A stretch of 5,799 nt of DNA from an uncultured Prevotella sp. (GTDB lineage Bacteria; Bacteroidota; Bacteroidia; Bacteroidales; Bacteroidaceae). The translations under genes and the position numbers were made by a program. The stretch lies in NCBI GenBank assembly GCA_934230965.1, contig CAKQFW010000131.1:1-5799 (forward strand), in the 5' to 3' direction. Positions 1-5,799 of the stretch are shown piece after piece. The notes beneath the pieces were generated by a model, which saw nothing but the letters and a program-made list of their open reading frames with translations, searched no databases and had not been told where the DNA came from. Each line of letters starts with the position of its first letter. Position 1 is the first letter of the stretch.

Positions 1-1007
1 TCCACGGCCCCACCCTCGCCTTTAAAGATGTGGGCGCACGCTTCATGGCTCGCTTGCTGCAATACTTTATTCGTCAAGAGGGCAAAGAGCAAGTAAACGT
101 GCTGGTGGCTACCAGCGGCGACACTGGCTCGGCTGTTGCTAACGGTTTCTTGGGCGTTGACGGCATACACGTATATGTGCTCTACCCCAAAGGCAAGGTA
201 AGCAAAATTCAGGAGAGCCAGTTTACAACACTGGGACAAAACATCACGGCCATTGAGGTAGATGGCGTGTTTGACGACTGCCAGCGACTGGTGAAACAGG
301 CGTTTATGGATGACGACCTGTGCCATCACATGAAGCTCACCTCGGCCAACTCTATCAATGTGGCACGCTTCTTACCACAGGCGTTCTACTATTTCTATGC
401 CTACGCTCAGCTTAAACGCATGGGCAAGGAGAACAACTATGTGATATGTGTGCCCAGCGGAAACTTTGGCAATATCACCGCCGCCATCTTCGGACAAAAG
501 ATGGGCTTACCCGTGAAGCGCTTTATCGCTGCAAACAATGCTAACGACATTGTGTATAAATACTTACAGACAGGTAAGTATGAGCCGCGCGACAGCCAGC
601 AAACCATTGCTAACGCCATGGACGTGGGCGACCCCAGCAACTTTGCACGTATCTACGACCTCTTTGGCGGTAGCCACAAGCAGATTTCGGCGCTGATGAG
701 TGGCGCTACTTATAGCGACGCACAAATAAGACACACCATGAAGGCTTGCCACGACACCACAGGCTATATTCTTGACCCGCACGGCGCTTGTGGCTATCAA
801 GCCTTGAAAGACCTTCTACAGCCTGGCGAGCACGGTGTGTTCGGCGAAACCGCACATCCCGCCAAGTTTAAGAACGTGGTAGAAGATGCCATCGGTGCCG
901 AGGTACAGATACCTGAACGCCTGGCCGCCTTCATGAAGGGAACAAAGCAAAGCGTTGAGATGACCAAAGACTTTGACAGCTTTAAGACATTCCTTATGAA
1001 GCAGTAA
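1..1007 (+). CDS. thrC: Threonine synthase, 5'-truncated by window edge
   Basis: PLP-dependent enzyme that converts O-phospho-L-homoserine and water to L-threonine and phosphate, the last step of threonine synthesis, in the cytoplasm. The reading frame is open from base 3 and ends with TAA at 1005-1007, giving 334 residues. Family members are usually about 430 residues, so roughly 100 N-terminal residues lie off the left edge. Numbering from His1 (codon at base 3), the PLP-binding lysine is Lys8 in HGPTLAFKD. ATSGDTGSAV (36-45), SANSIN (114-119), the phosphate-binding loop VPSGNFGN (150-157), LDPHGACGY (around 258) and ETAHPAKF (282-289) follow in the order expected for ThrC. No frameshift or missing key residue is visible. 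A GTG at 30 is only an internal codon, not the start. In Bacteroidota thrC often sits behind thrA and a homoserine kinase gene; that part is not in the window. A terminator hairpin follows about 180 bp downstream. Confidence 0.97.
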   Translation, partial: HGPTLAFKDVGARFMARLLQYFIRQEGKEQVNVLVATSGDTGSAVANGFLGVDGIHVYVLYPKGKVSKIQESQFTTLGQNITAIEVDGVFDDCQRLVKQAFMDDDLCHHMKLTSANSINVARFLPQAFYYFYAYAQLKRMGKENNYVICVPSGNFGNITAAIFGQKMGLPVKRFIAANNANDIVYKYLQTGKYEPRDSQQTIANAMDVGDPSNFARIYDLFGGSHKQISALMSGATYSDAQIRHTMKACHDTTGYILDPHGACGYQALKDLLQPGEHGVFGETAHPAKFKNVVEDAIGAEVQIPERLAAFMKGTKQSVEMTKDFDSFKTFLMKQ

Positions 1008-1023
1008 GGTGTTTAATAATTAG

Positions 1024-1132
1024 TTGACGAGTTAACGAGTTGACAAGTTGACAAGCTATTTGCTTTGTAATTAGTTGACGAGTTGACGAGCTATTTGCTT
1101 TGTAACAAGTTGACAAGCTATTTGCTTTGTAG
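1024..1132. repeat. Nested tandem-repeat array downstream of thrC
   Basis: Two short units alternate. Unit A is the octamer TTGACRAG (one copy is TTAACGAG). Unit B is the 15-mer CTATTTGCTTTGTAA (last base G in the final copy). The order is A x4 (1024-1055), B (1056-1070), TTAG, A x2 (1075-1090), B (1091-1105), CAAG, A x1 (1110-1117), B (1118-1132). The number of A copies falls 4, 2, 1 while B is almost unchanged. It starts 17 bp after the thrC stop codon and is non-coding. Such arrays can arise by slippage, and repeated identical sites can also bind protein; the sequence does not decide between these. Confidence 0.85.
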
Positions 1133-1136
1133 ATAA

Positions 1137-1152
1137 TATATACTCGTATATA
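1137..1152. repeat. Short perfect AT-rich palindrome
   Basis: TATATAC (1137-1143) and GTATATA (1146-1152) are perfect inverted copies separated by TC. A two-base loop is too tight for a good RNA hairpin, so if it matters it is more likely a DNA site. It lies between the repeat array and the terminator. Function unknown; AT-rich chance palindromes of this size are not rare. Confidence 0.4.
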
Positions 1153-1187
1153 GTGACACGAAGTTGAATACTTGAGAAACAATAATG

Positions 1188-1234
1188 AAAAAAAGCCCGA
1201 CAAACGCTTTTGTAAAGAGCATTTGTCGGGCTTT
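1188..1234. terminator. Rho-independent terminator, bidirectional, stronger on minus strand
   Basis: A 13-bp perfect inverted repeat, AAAGCCCGACAAA (1192-1204) and TTTGTCGGGCTTT (1222-1234), is extended inward after one C/A mismatch by GCT/AGC (1206-1208 with 1218-1220) and a few weaker pairs. On the plus strand it follows thrC and is trailed by CTTTATTATATT, a moderate U-rich tract. On the minus strand the seven A residues at 1188-1194 become an uninterrupted U7 tract, a stronger signal. It can therefore end thrC transcription and also any minus-strand transcript arriving from the 1235-1530 region. Confidence 0.85.
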
Positions 1235-1259
1235 ATTATATTCACATTACTATTCAGTA

Positions 1260-1388
1260 TTATTCAGTTAATGCCATACGGCGTTGTTGCCTCAAAGCTT
1301 TTAGGCGTTGTTGTCGTTTCACCCCTCTCAACACGCTAAGGCCCACACTGGGCCATGAAGGGATATGCTTTATCTGATGGCGCACCAT
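1260..1388 (-). CDS. Possible small basic protein, 42 residues
   Basis: I do not recognise this protein. The frame runs from ATG (complement of 1386-1388) to TAA (complement of 1260-1262). It is strongly basic: 7 Arg and 3 Lys against a single Glu. The second half has an internal repeat, KRQQRLKALRQQRR, which would form an amphipathic basic helix and is mirrored in DNA by two copies of GGCGTTGTTG at 1280-1289 and 1304-1313. There is no signal peptide or membrane segment. In its favour, the stop lies 25 bp before the stem of the minus-strand terminator, and a promoter-like element lies upstream at 1527-1534. Against it, there is no clear ribosome binding site, the length is within what chance allows, and other short frames overlap it (1336-1449 and 1370-1498). 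The frame stays open upstream of this ATG for 16 codons without another ATG. It could be a small protein, a decayed gene end, or part of a non-coding RNA. Confidence 0.3.
   Translation of the reverse strand: MVRHQIKHIPSWPSVGLSVLRGVKRQQRLKALRQQRRMALTE
1340..1354. other. Small GC-rich hairpin
   Basis: GGCCC (1340-1344) and GGGCC (1350-1354) are perfect inverted copies around the 5-nt loop ACACT. No U-tract follows on either strand, so it is not a terminator. It lies inside the possible small ORF and could be a structural element of a minus-strand transcript. Confidence 0.35.
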
Positions 1389-1485
1389 CGGAATATCCCA
1401 CAGCAACAATTGTCCAAAAAGAAGCGTTGTTTCGCGCTGTTAATGTCATAATAAAACCTTCTGAAGCAGCGTGACTTCATTGTCA

Positions 1486-1504
1486 GCCATACAATCATTA
1501 TGGC
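1486..1504 (-). other. Small hairpin near the 5' end of the putative minus-strand transcript
   Basis: GCCATA and TATGGC pair around a 7-nt loop, read on the minus strand as GCCATA-ATGATTG-TATGGC. The loop contains an ATG (complement of 1496-1498) that opens a 42-codon frame, so that ATG would be presented in a hairpin loop. The position is about 15-35 nt after the predicted transcription start. The stem is only six pairs, so this may be chance. Confidence 0.3.
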
Positions 1505-1526
1505 CTTACTGGCTTGAAAGTTGATG

Positions 1527-1534
1527 CAAAATTA
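1527..1534 (-). promoter_or_regulatory. Bacteroidota-type -7 promoter element (TAnnTTTG)
   Basis: Read on the minus strand, 1534 to 1527 is TAATTTTG, an exact match to the Bacteroidota -7 consensus TAnnTTTG. The upstream -33 TTTG element is not found at the expected spacing of about 19 nt; the nearest TTTG ends 25 nt upstream. Transcription would start near 1519 and run toward the terminator at 1188-1234, giving a transcript of about 330 nt. The element sits in an AT-rich inverted repeat: TGCAAAAT at 1525-1532 against ATTTTGCA at 1541-1548, with the 12-bp palindrome CAAAATATTTTG at 1535-1546. Confidence 0.4.
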
Positions 1535-1583
1535 CAAAATATTTTGCAATAATCGTTCACAAACATAAAACTTTAACAAAAAC

Positions 1584-1681
1584 AAAGAAGACGAACCTTG
1601 GCTTTCAATGCGCATAGCTTAAACTATTCAATGTGCATAGCTTAAACTATTCAATGCGCATAGCCAGTGTTCGTCTTCTTT
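1584..1681 (-). terminator. Large terminator-like hairpin for the BspA-like gene
   Basis: Arms AAAGAAGACGAAC (1584-1596) and GTTCGTCTTCTTT (1669-1681) are perfect 13-bp inverted copies. After a 2-nt internal mismatch, TGGCT (1599-1603) pairs with AGCCA (1662-1666). The hairpin lies 31 bp past the stop codon of the minus-strand gene. On the minus strand the stem is followed by GTTTTTGTT, so it fits an intrinsic terminator for that gene. The plus-strand side (TAATTATTTATTT) is also T-rich. The loop is unusually large, 58 nt, and is filled with tandem repeats; ordinary terminator loops are only a few bases. Confidence 0.7.
1606..1664. repeat. 23-bp tandem repeat, 2.6 copies, inside the hairpin loop
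   Basis: Units at 1606-1628 and 1629-1651 differ at one base (C1611 versus T1634), and a partial third copy of 13 bp lies at 1652-1664. Each unit begins CAATGYGCATAGC. The C version contains the 8-bp palindrome ATGCGCAT. Each full unit also has ATAG-CTTAAA-CTAT, able to form a small hairpin. The last five bases of the array overlap the inner stem of the surrounding hairpin. Confidence 0.9.
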
Positions 1682-1712
1682 AATTATTTATTTACTTATT
1701 GCTAACGTTCAA

Positions 1713-4700
1713 TTATTTCACAACATGTTTCTTTCCATTTACAACATATACGCCCGGCTTGGTGGGAGCCGTTACACGCTGACCCTGAATGGTATAAACC
1801 ACAGGAGCCTTGCCATCAGCCGAAGAAATAGCGCCAATGCCCGTAGCCTCGGCCAGGTTGAACATATACGGAGCCTCCAAATCTGAAACCCTCAGATAAG
1901 CCTCGCCCTTACGCAGCACCAGCGTCATATCGTCAGACTCAACCTTTGTAAAGTAGCCTACCTCAGGCATCAATACATATCCATTCACCTTGGCCAAGTC
2001 GGCGGCGCGCATCACGCTCGTTACAGGCACAAGGTCGTTATATTGCATTACATCCATAGCGCCTGTTGCCAGCGGCACAGCCACACTCGTTGTCTTACCC
2101 TTGCGGCATATCAACAGAGCTGTGCCAGCGGGCACCTTACCCGTCACTTGTGTCGTCATCAGGACGTCGCCCGTTACCTGTACAGTATAGGCCGAGATGT
2201 CGGTCTGTGCACTCAAGTCGATATTTACCATCGGCGTATAGGTAGAATATATACCCTCTTCAGACATACAGATGTAAGCATGCGTCTGCGCCACCTTCAA
2301 GCCATAAACTAACAAGCTACTCTTTCCTACAGCCACATGAGCAGGAGCCTTCTTGATGTCAGTATCTTCAGGCGCGGCAAAGATGTAGGCATACTGTGCA
2401 GTAGCCAAGTCATACTCTACCTCTACAGCGTTGCGCTCGTTGGCCGTATAATATTGGCAAGCAGCGTCGCCAATCTTTACGCCCAAACGTGTAGCGCCCA
2501 GCGTCTTGCAGTCGATGGTCAGCGTGCCCTTACCATTCAGCACCATCGTCATGCCATTATACCAGTCGGCAAACACCTCATAGCTGTTAGCCTCTGTCGG
2601 CACTCGGTTGTTCATCAAGTTCAGGTCCATGGTGGTGTTCAGCACGATGCACTTCTCGGTAGCGTCGTAGCCATCGCCGTTATCTGGCACCACATTAAAG
2701 AATACATTGTCAATCACCACATTCTGCAAGGTCGCTGTCTCGCCCGTTGTAGCGTCAACCATTGTGCTGCTGAAGTTGCTGTCGTAATCGCCACGCGTTA
2801 CAGGAACGTCTACCATGTTGTCGTTACGGGTAGAGCGTATCACCACATGGCGCTGCATAACATCACCCAAAAAGATGGCATGGTCGAAGAACACGCCACC
2901 CTCAGGAACCACAATCTCCAGACCTTCGTCCAGCACCAGCGTTCCTATATTCATGATAGCGGCCTGTTTGCCCGTGCTGTTCAGCAATGCGTTTTCGCCC
3001 TTGATGGTGAACACGCCGTTTTCGCCTTCCATACCATACTTCATAAACACACCTGACCAACCACCGTTTATAATCACAGAACAGTTATCGATGGTGAGGT
3101 TGCCAAGGTATGAATAGATGGCATCAGCAGCATCATCGCCCATTTCAATGTTGAGCATACTATTGTCGTCGCCCACGATGGTAAGGTTACCACCACCACC
3201 TTCCAGTCCGAACACACCATAGTTGATGCCATATCCGTTGCTCTTCAGGGTGCAATGGCCCACCACGCGTATGGTAAGGTCGCCACCGCCACCATCAATA
3301 GCCGAGTAGGCCTCCTTATATTTTGTTGCGTCAATGGTAGCCCAAGTCAGTGTAAGTACCTCGCTCTTCGGGTCATACACCACCGAACCCTTGTCACCCA
3401 GCACATCGTTACAGTTCTTCTCGTCCACATTCATGCCACAAATCTGGAGCGACACCTTACGTATAACGGGCGCTTTATAGGTGTAAACGTTCTGCACATA
3501 CTCGCTACTGTTTATGCCATCGATGATGTAGGCATAAATGGTGGCCGACTGTTCGCTAAGTGTTAACGGCTCGGCATACACGGCGTAGGGTACATCTTTC
3601 TTCTCTGTTCCATCGGGCACCAACTTATAATAAATTGTGCCTGTGGCGTTGGGGTTCGTGATTGTCACCGTGATGGGGTCGGTAAAGGTGCAACTCTCTT
3701 TCGAGAACACGGGGTTGCCAAGAGTGATAAAGCCCTCTGCCTCCTTCTTTTGGTTAAAACGGCTCCAAGGATATTTGTCATTGTAGTTTGAACCCTCAGG
3801 AACAATCAATCGGGTTGAGCTATAATGATTGGCATCAAAAACATAGTTTTCGGCATCAGGAGCCGTAGGCGCGTGACACACAATATCGGTGAGCGGACAA
3901 CCTTTAAACGTGTTTCCGCCATAAAACTTAGTGACTGTTGATGGCAACACCACACGCGTCAAACTTGTGCAAGACATGAACAGCTCTTCGGGTATGCTGG
4001 TCACACCCTCAGGTATAAACATCTCTTTTAGCTGTTTGCAGTTTTCAAAAGCATTGTAGCCAAGAGAGTTTACGGTGGCAGGAAGCTCACTCTTGTCGAA
4101 GAGCGTGCCCGCAAAGGCGTAAGAGCCTATCGTCTTCACATTAGTGGGAAGAGTGATGTCGGCCAACAGTTCGCAGTCTCTAAACATACTGTTTTCAATG
4201 GTCTCCAGGTTCTTGGGGAACACGAAACGTTTGAGGCCCTTACAATTAGCAAAGCTGCCTGCTATATTGGTCACGGTTTCGGGCACCACCACCTCTTCTA
4301 TTCCAGAGCCTTCAAAGGCATATCTTTCAATAGACATCAGCCCAGCGGGAAATTCCACCTTTTTCAGCGATACACATTTATTAAATGTATATTCGGGTAT
4401 GGTGGTGAGCGTTGCTGGCAACTTAACCTCCTTTAGCGATTCACAGTCAGAAAACAGATTATTGCCAATGGTCACACCATCGCCAATGGTCATGCGCTCC
4501 AACGCTTTACAACCTGAGAACACCCCTCTGCCCATTGTCTTAACGCTGGTAGGAATAACGACATCGTTCAGCACATCACAAGCGTAGAACAACTTGTCGG
4601 GTATCTCTGTCAGTGTGCTGGGCAACGTCACCTTCTTTAGCGCAGAACAGAATGCGAACACCTCTGCACCAATGCTTGTAACGCTTTCTGGCATTACCAC

Positions 4701-5799
4701 CTCGGTCAGATTAGAACAGCTGTAAAATGCGTCGGTTTCTATGGTTTCAAGACCGTTAGGCAGATTAAGTTCGGTAATTCCCTCACATCTGCACAAAGCC
4801 GAAGTGCCTATCGACTTCAGCTGAGGTCCAAACGATATCTTGCGCAACTTTTTGCAAGAATTAAACACACTACTGGGTACATCAGTAATAAGCGGTAGCG
4901 ATACCTCACCATCCCACATTTTGCACTCATAAAACGCCATGTCACCAAGGGTGATGAGCGACGATGGTAAGTTCATGCTCTCCAACGCCTTACAACCACA
5001 GAACGCGTTGTTGCCAATGGTGGTGAGGCCCTCAGGCAAACGGAGTGCCTTCAGGTTGTAGCAGCCATTAAAAGCATACTCTTCTATCATCTTGAGGTCG
5101 CTCGGAAGGTTATTTACTGCTTCCAGCTTGATACACTTCTCAAACGTATATTTGTCAATCTTTTCAAGCGAGGTGCCAGGAGCAAAGTTTACTTCTTTCA
5201 CATAAGCTTCGCGGAACGCGCTGGTACCCATTTGCTTAAGCGATTTAGGCAGGTTATATATTTGCGTATTGCTGTTCAAAAATGCACTATGCTCAATGCT
5301 GGTGATGCCCTCAGAAAGGGTGAGCGACTTAAATCCAGAACATCTGAAGATAGAATTGGGCAACTGGTCCCATAGATGAGGCACGGTGTAGTCGCAGTTC
5401 AGACTACTACATAGATAAAAGACACTATGACCTATGCTCTTAAGGTTGGGGGTCTTCATCTCGCCCTCATATTTCCATGCTTCACATCCGCTGAAGGCAC
5501 TATTGCCAATGGTTTCAATCGACAACGGCATATTCATGGTTGTAAGATAGGCACAATTGTCAAAAGCACTAACGCCAATAGAGGTGACATTGTCTGACAT
5601 CTGCACCGTCTGCAGTCGCCTACAATTATAAAAAGCTTCCCTTGGTATCTCTGTGAGGCTGTTTGGCAGCACTACGTTTACCAGTTTGCTATTTTTAAAA
5701 CACCTTTCTCCTAACGAGTTGAACCCTTCAGGAAGGGTTAATGTTTCAAGGCCCGCATACTCAAAAGCGGCATTACCTATCTTCTTCATTGTCGAAGGC
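1713..5799 (-). CDS. BspA-like surface protein with LRR_5 repeats, 5'-truncated by window edge
   Basis: Predicted secreted or cell-surface protein of the BspA type; family members are known as adhesins in oral Bacteroidota, but the ligand here is unknown. TAA is the complement of 1713-1715 and the frame is open to the right edge, leaving 1361 residues. The ATG at 5789 is internal, because PST precedes it and completes the repeat phrase PSTMKKIG. Numbering from that Met: residues 1-622 are about 27 leucine-rich repeats of the LRR_5 type, 22-25 residues each, pattern GxxAFxxCxxLxxVxLPxxLxxI; a degenerate cap runs to about 680. Residues about 687-772 (PVFS...ITVTITNPNATGTIYYKL...ATIYAYIIDG) resemble the chitobiase C-terminal-like beta domain. 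About 780-965 is Gly- and Asn-rich with recurring LTI strands, suggesting a beta-helix. About 1150-1320 is another beta-rich region. The tail 1330-1358 (YTIQGQRV...GVYVVNGKKHVVK) resembles a C-terminal sorting signal of secreted Bacteroidota proteins. Signal peptide and promoter lie outside the window. Confidence 0.93.
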   Translation of the reverse strand, partial: PSTMKKIGNAAFEYAGLETLTLPEGFNSLGERCFKNSKLVNVVLPNSLTEIPREAFYNCRRLQTVQMSDNVTSIGVSAFDNCAYLTTMNMPLSIETIGNSAFSGCEAWKYEGEMKTPNLKSIGHSVFYLCSSLNCDYTVPHLWDQLPNSIFRCSGFKSLTLSEGITSIEHSAFLNSNTQIYNLPKSLKQMGTSAFREAYVKEVNFAPGTSLEKIDKYTFEKCIKLEAVNNLPSDLKMIEEYAFNGCYNLKALRLPEGLTTIGNNAFCGCKALESMNLPSSLITLGDMAFYECKMWDGEVSLPLITDVPSSVFNSCKKLRKISFGPQLKSIGTSALCRCEGITELNLPNGLETIETDAFYSCSNLTEVVMPESVTSIGAEVFAFCSALKKVTLPSTLTEIPDKLFYACDVLNDVVIPTSVKTMGRGVFSGCKALERMTIGDGVTIGNNLFSDCESLKEVKLPATLTTIPEYTFNKCVSLKKVEFPAGLMSIERYAFEGSGIEEVVVPETVTNIAGSFANCKGLKRFVFPKNLETIENSMFRDCELLADITLPTNVKTIGSYAFAGTLFDKSELPATVNSLGYNAFENCKQLKEMFIPEGVTSIPEELFMSCTSLTRVVLPSTVTKFYGGNTFKGCPLTDIVCHAPTAPDAENYVFDANHYSSTRLIVPEGSNYNDKYPWSRFNQKKEAEGFITLGNPVFSKESCTFTDPITVTITNPNATGTIYYKLVPDGTEKKDVPYAVYAEPLTLSEQSATIYAYIIDGINSSEYVQNVYTYKAPVIRKVSLQICGMNVDEKNCNDVLGDKGSVVYDPKSEVLTLTWATIDATKYKEAYSAIDGGGGDLTIRVVGHCTLKSNGYGINYGVFGLEGGGGNLTIVGDDNSMLNIEMGDDAADAIYSYLGNLTIDNCSVIINGGWSGVFMKYGMEGENGVFTIKGENALLNSTGKQAAIMNIGTLVLDEGLEIVVPEGGVFFDHAIFLGDVMQRHVVIRSTRNDNMVDVPVTRGDYDSNFSSTMVDATTGETATLQNVVIDNVFFNVVPDNGDGYDATEKCIVLNTTMDLNLMNNRVPTEANSYEVFADWYNGMTMVLNGKGTLTIDCKTLGATRLGVKIGDAACQYYTANERNAVEVEYDLATAQYAYIFAAPEDTDIKKAPAHVAVGKSSLLVYGLKVAQTHAYICMSEEGIYSTYTPMVNIDLSAQTDISAYTVQVTGDVLMTTQVTGKVPAGTALLICRKGKTTSVAVPLATGAMDVMQYNDLVPVTSVMRAADLAKVNGYVLMPEVGYFTKVESDDMTLVLRKGEAYLRVSDLEAPYMFNLAEATGIGAISSADGKAPVVYTIQGQRVTAPTKPGVYVVNGKKHVVK
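3924..5799 (-). repeat. Coding LRR_5 repeat block, period near 69 bp
   Basis: About 27 diverged coding repeats in the BspA-like gene; each encodes 22-25 residues, so the DNA period is close to 69 bp. Conserved positions are AF, a Cys three residues after the Phe in most units, and LP before a closing Ile. Units at residues 95-119 and 282-304 depart from the rest, with a Trp and a Gly-Glu pair (WKYEGE, WDGE) where the usual strand residues lie. DNA identity between units is modest, so the block looks old and not freshly expanded. Confidence 0.9.

Noticed and set aside
437..800. Minus-strand open frames within thrC
   Set aside because: They are antisense to a well-supported coding frame and show no family resemblance.
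1024..1117. Series of TTGACA -35 promoter boxes
   Set aside because: Bacteroidota promoters use TTTG and TAnnTTTG elements, no matching TAnnTTTG lies at a suitable distance, and no plus-strand gene follows.
1024..1132. CRISPR array
   Set aside because: Repeats are 8 and 15 bp, the gaps between them are only 4 bp or absent, there are no unique spacers, and no cas gene is nearby.
994..1245. Minus-strand open frame of 83 codons
   Set aside because: It overlaps the thrC 3' end and reads through the terminator and the tandem-repeat array; its repeated YKANS and TRQLI phrases are just the translated repeats.
1336..1449. Minus-strand 37-residue frame MTLTARNNAS...
   Set aside because: It overlaps the better-placed basic frame, has no ribosome binding site or recognisable features, and its stop is about 100 bp from the terminator.
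1370..1498. Minus-strand 42-residue Cys-rich frame MIVWLTMKSR...
   Set aside because: The start sits in a small hairpin loop and CCCGIFRWC is eye-catching, but nothing else supports coding and it overlaps other short frames; kept only as a note.
2337..3056. Plus-strand open frame of 239 codons
   Set aside because: It lies entirely antisense to the BspA-like gene, has no recognisable domain, and is rich in His, Val and Arg in the way expected from an opposite-strand reading of a beta-rich protein. The other plus-strand frames at 1990-4587 are rejected for the same reason.

Overview
The window looks like part of a Bacteroidota chromosome, most likely Prevotella or a close relative. This rests on the protein types: a threonine synthase and a very large BspA-type leucine-rich-repeat surface protein. 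The surface protein ends in the short 'IQGQRV...GVYVVNGKKHVVK' tail common in Prevotella and Bacteroides secreted proteins. A TAnnTTTG promoter element of the Bacteroidota kind also fits. Genus assignment is inference.

Layout: (1) 1-1007, + strand: the C-terminal three quarters of threonine synthase (thrC), cut off by the left edge. (2) 1008-1712: a 705-bp gap between convergent genes that is full of structure. It holds a nested tandem-repeat array (1024-1132), a short AT palindrome (1137-1152), a strong terminator hairpin that can work in both directions (1188-1234), a stretch that looks like a separate minus-strand transcription unit with a possible 42-residue basic protein (1260-1388) and a promoter-like element (1527-1534), and a large hairpin whose loop is built of 23-bp tandem repeats (1584-1681). 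(3) 1713-5799, - strand: the C-terminal 1361 residues of a BspA-like protein, open through the right edge, so its signal peptide and promoter lie outside.

The two main genes have no evident functional link. One is core amino-acid biosynthesis in the cytoplasm and the other is a predicted secreted or cell-surface adhesin-like protein. Their convergence means each needs a terminator in the gap. Two terminator-like hairpins are present, one next to each gene. The one near thrC carries its best U-tract on the minus strand, which is the main reason to suspect a third, small minus-strand transcript between them. I see no rRNA, tRNA, insertion sequence, CRISPR array or defence system.
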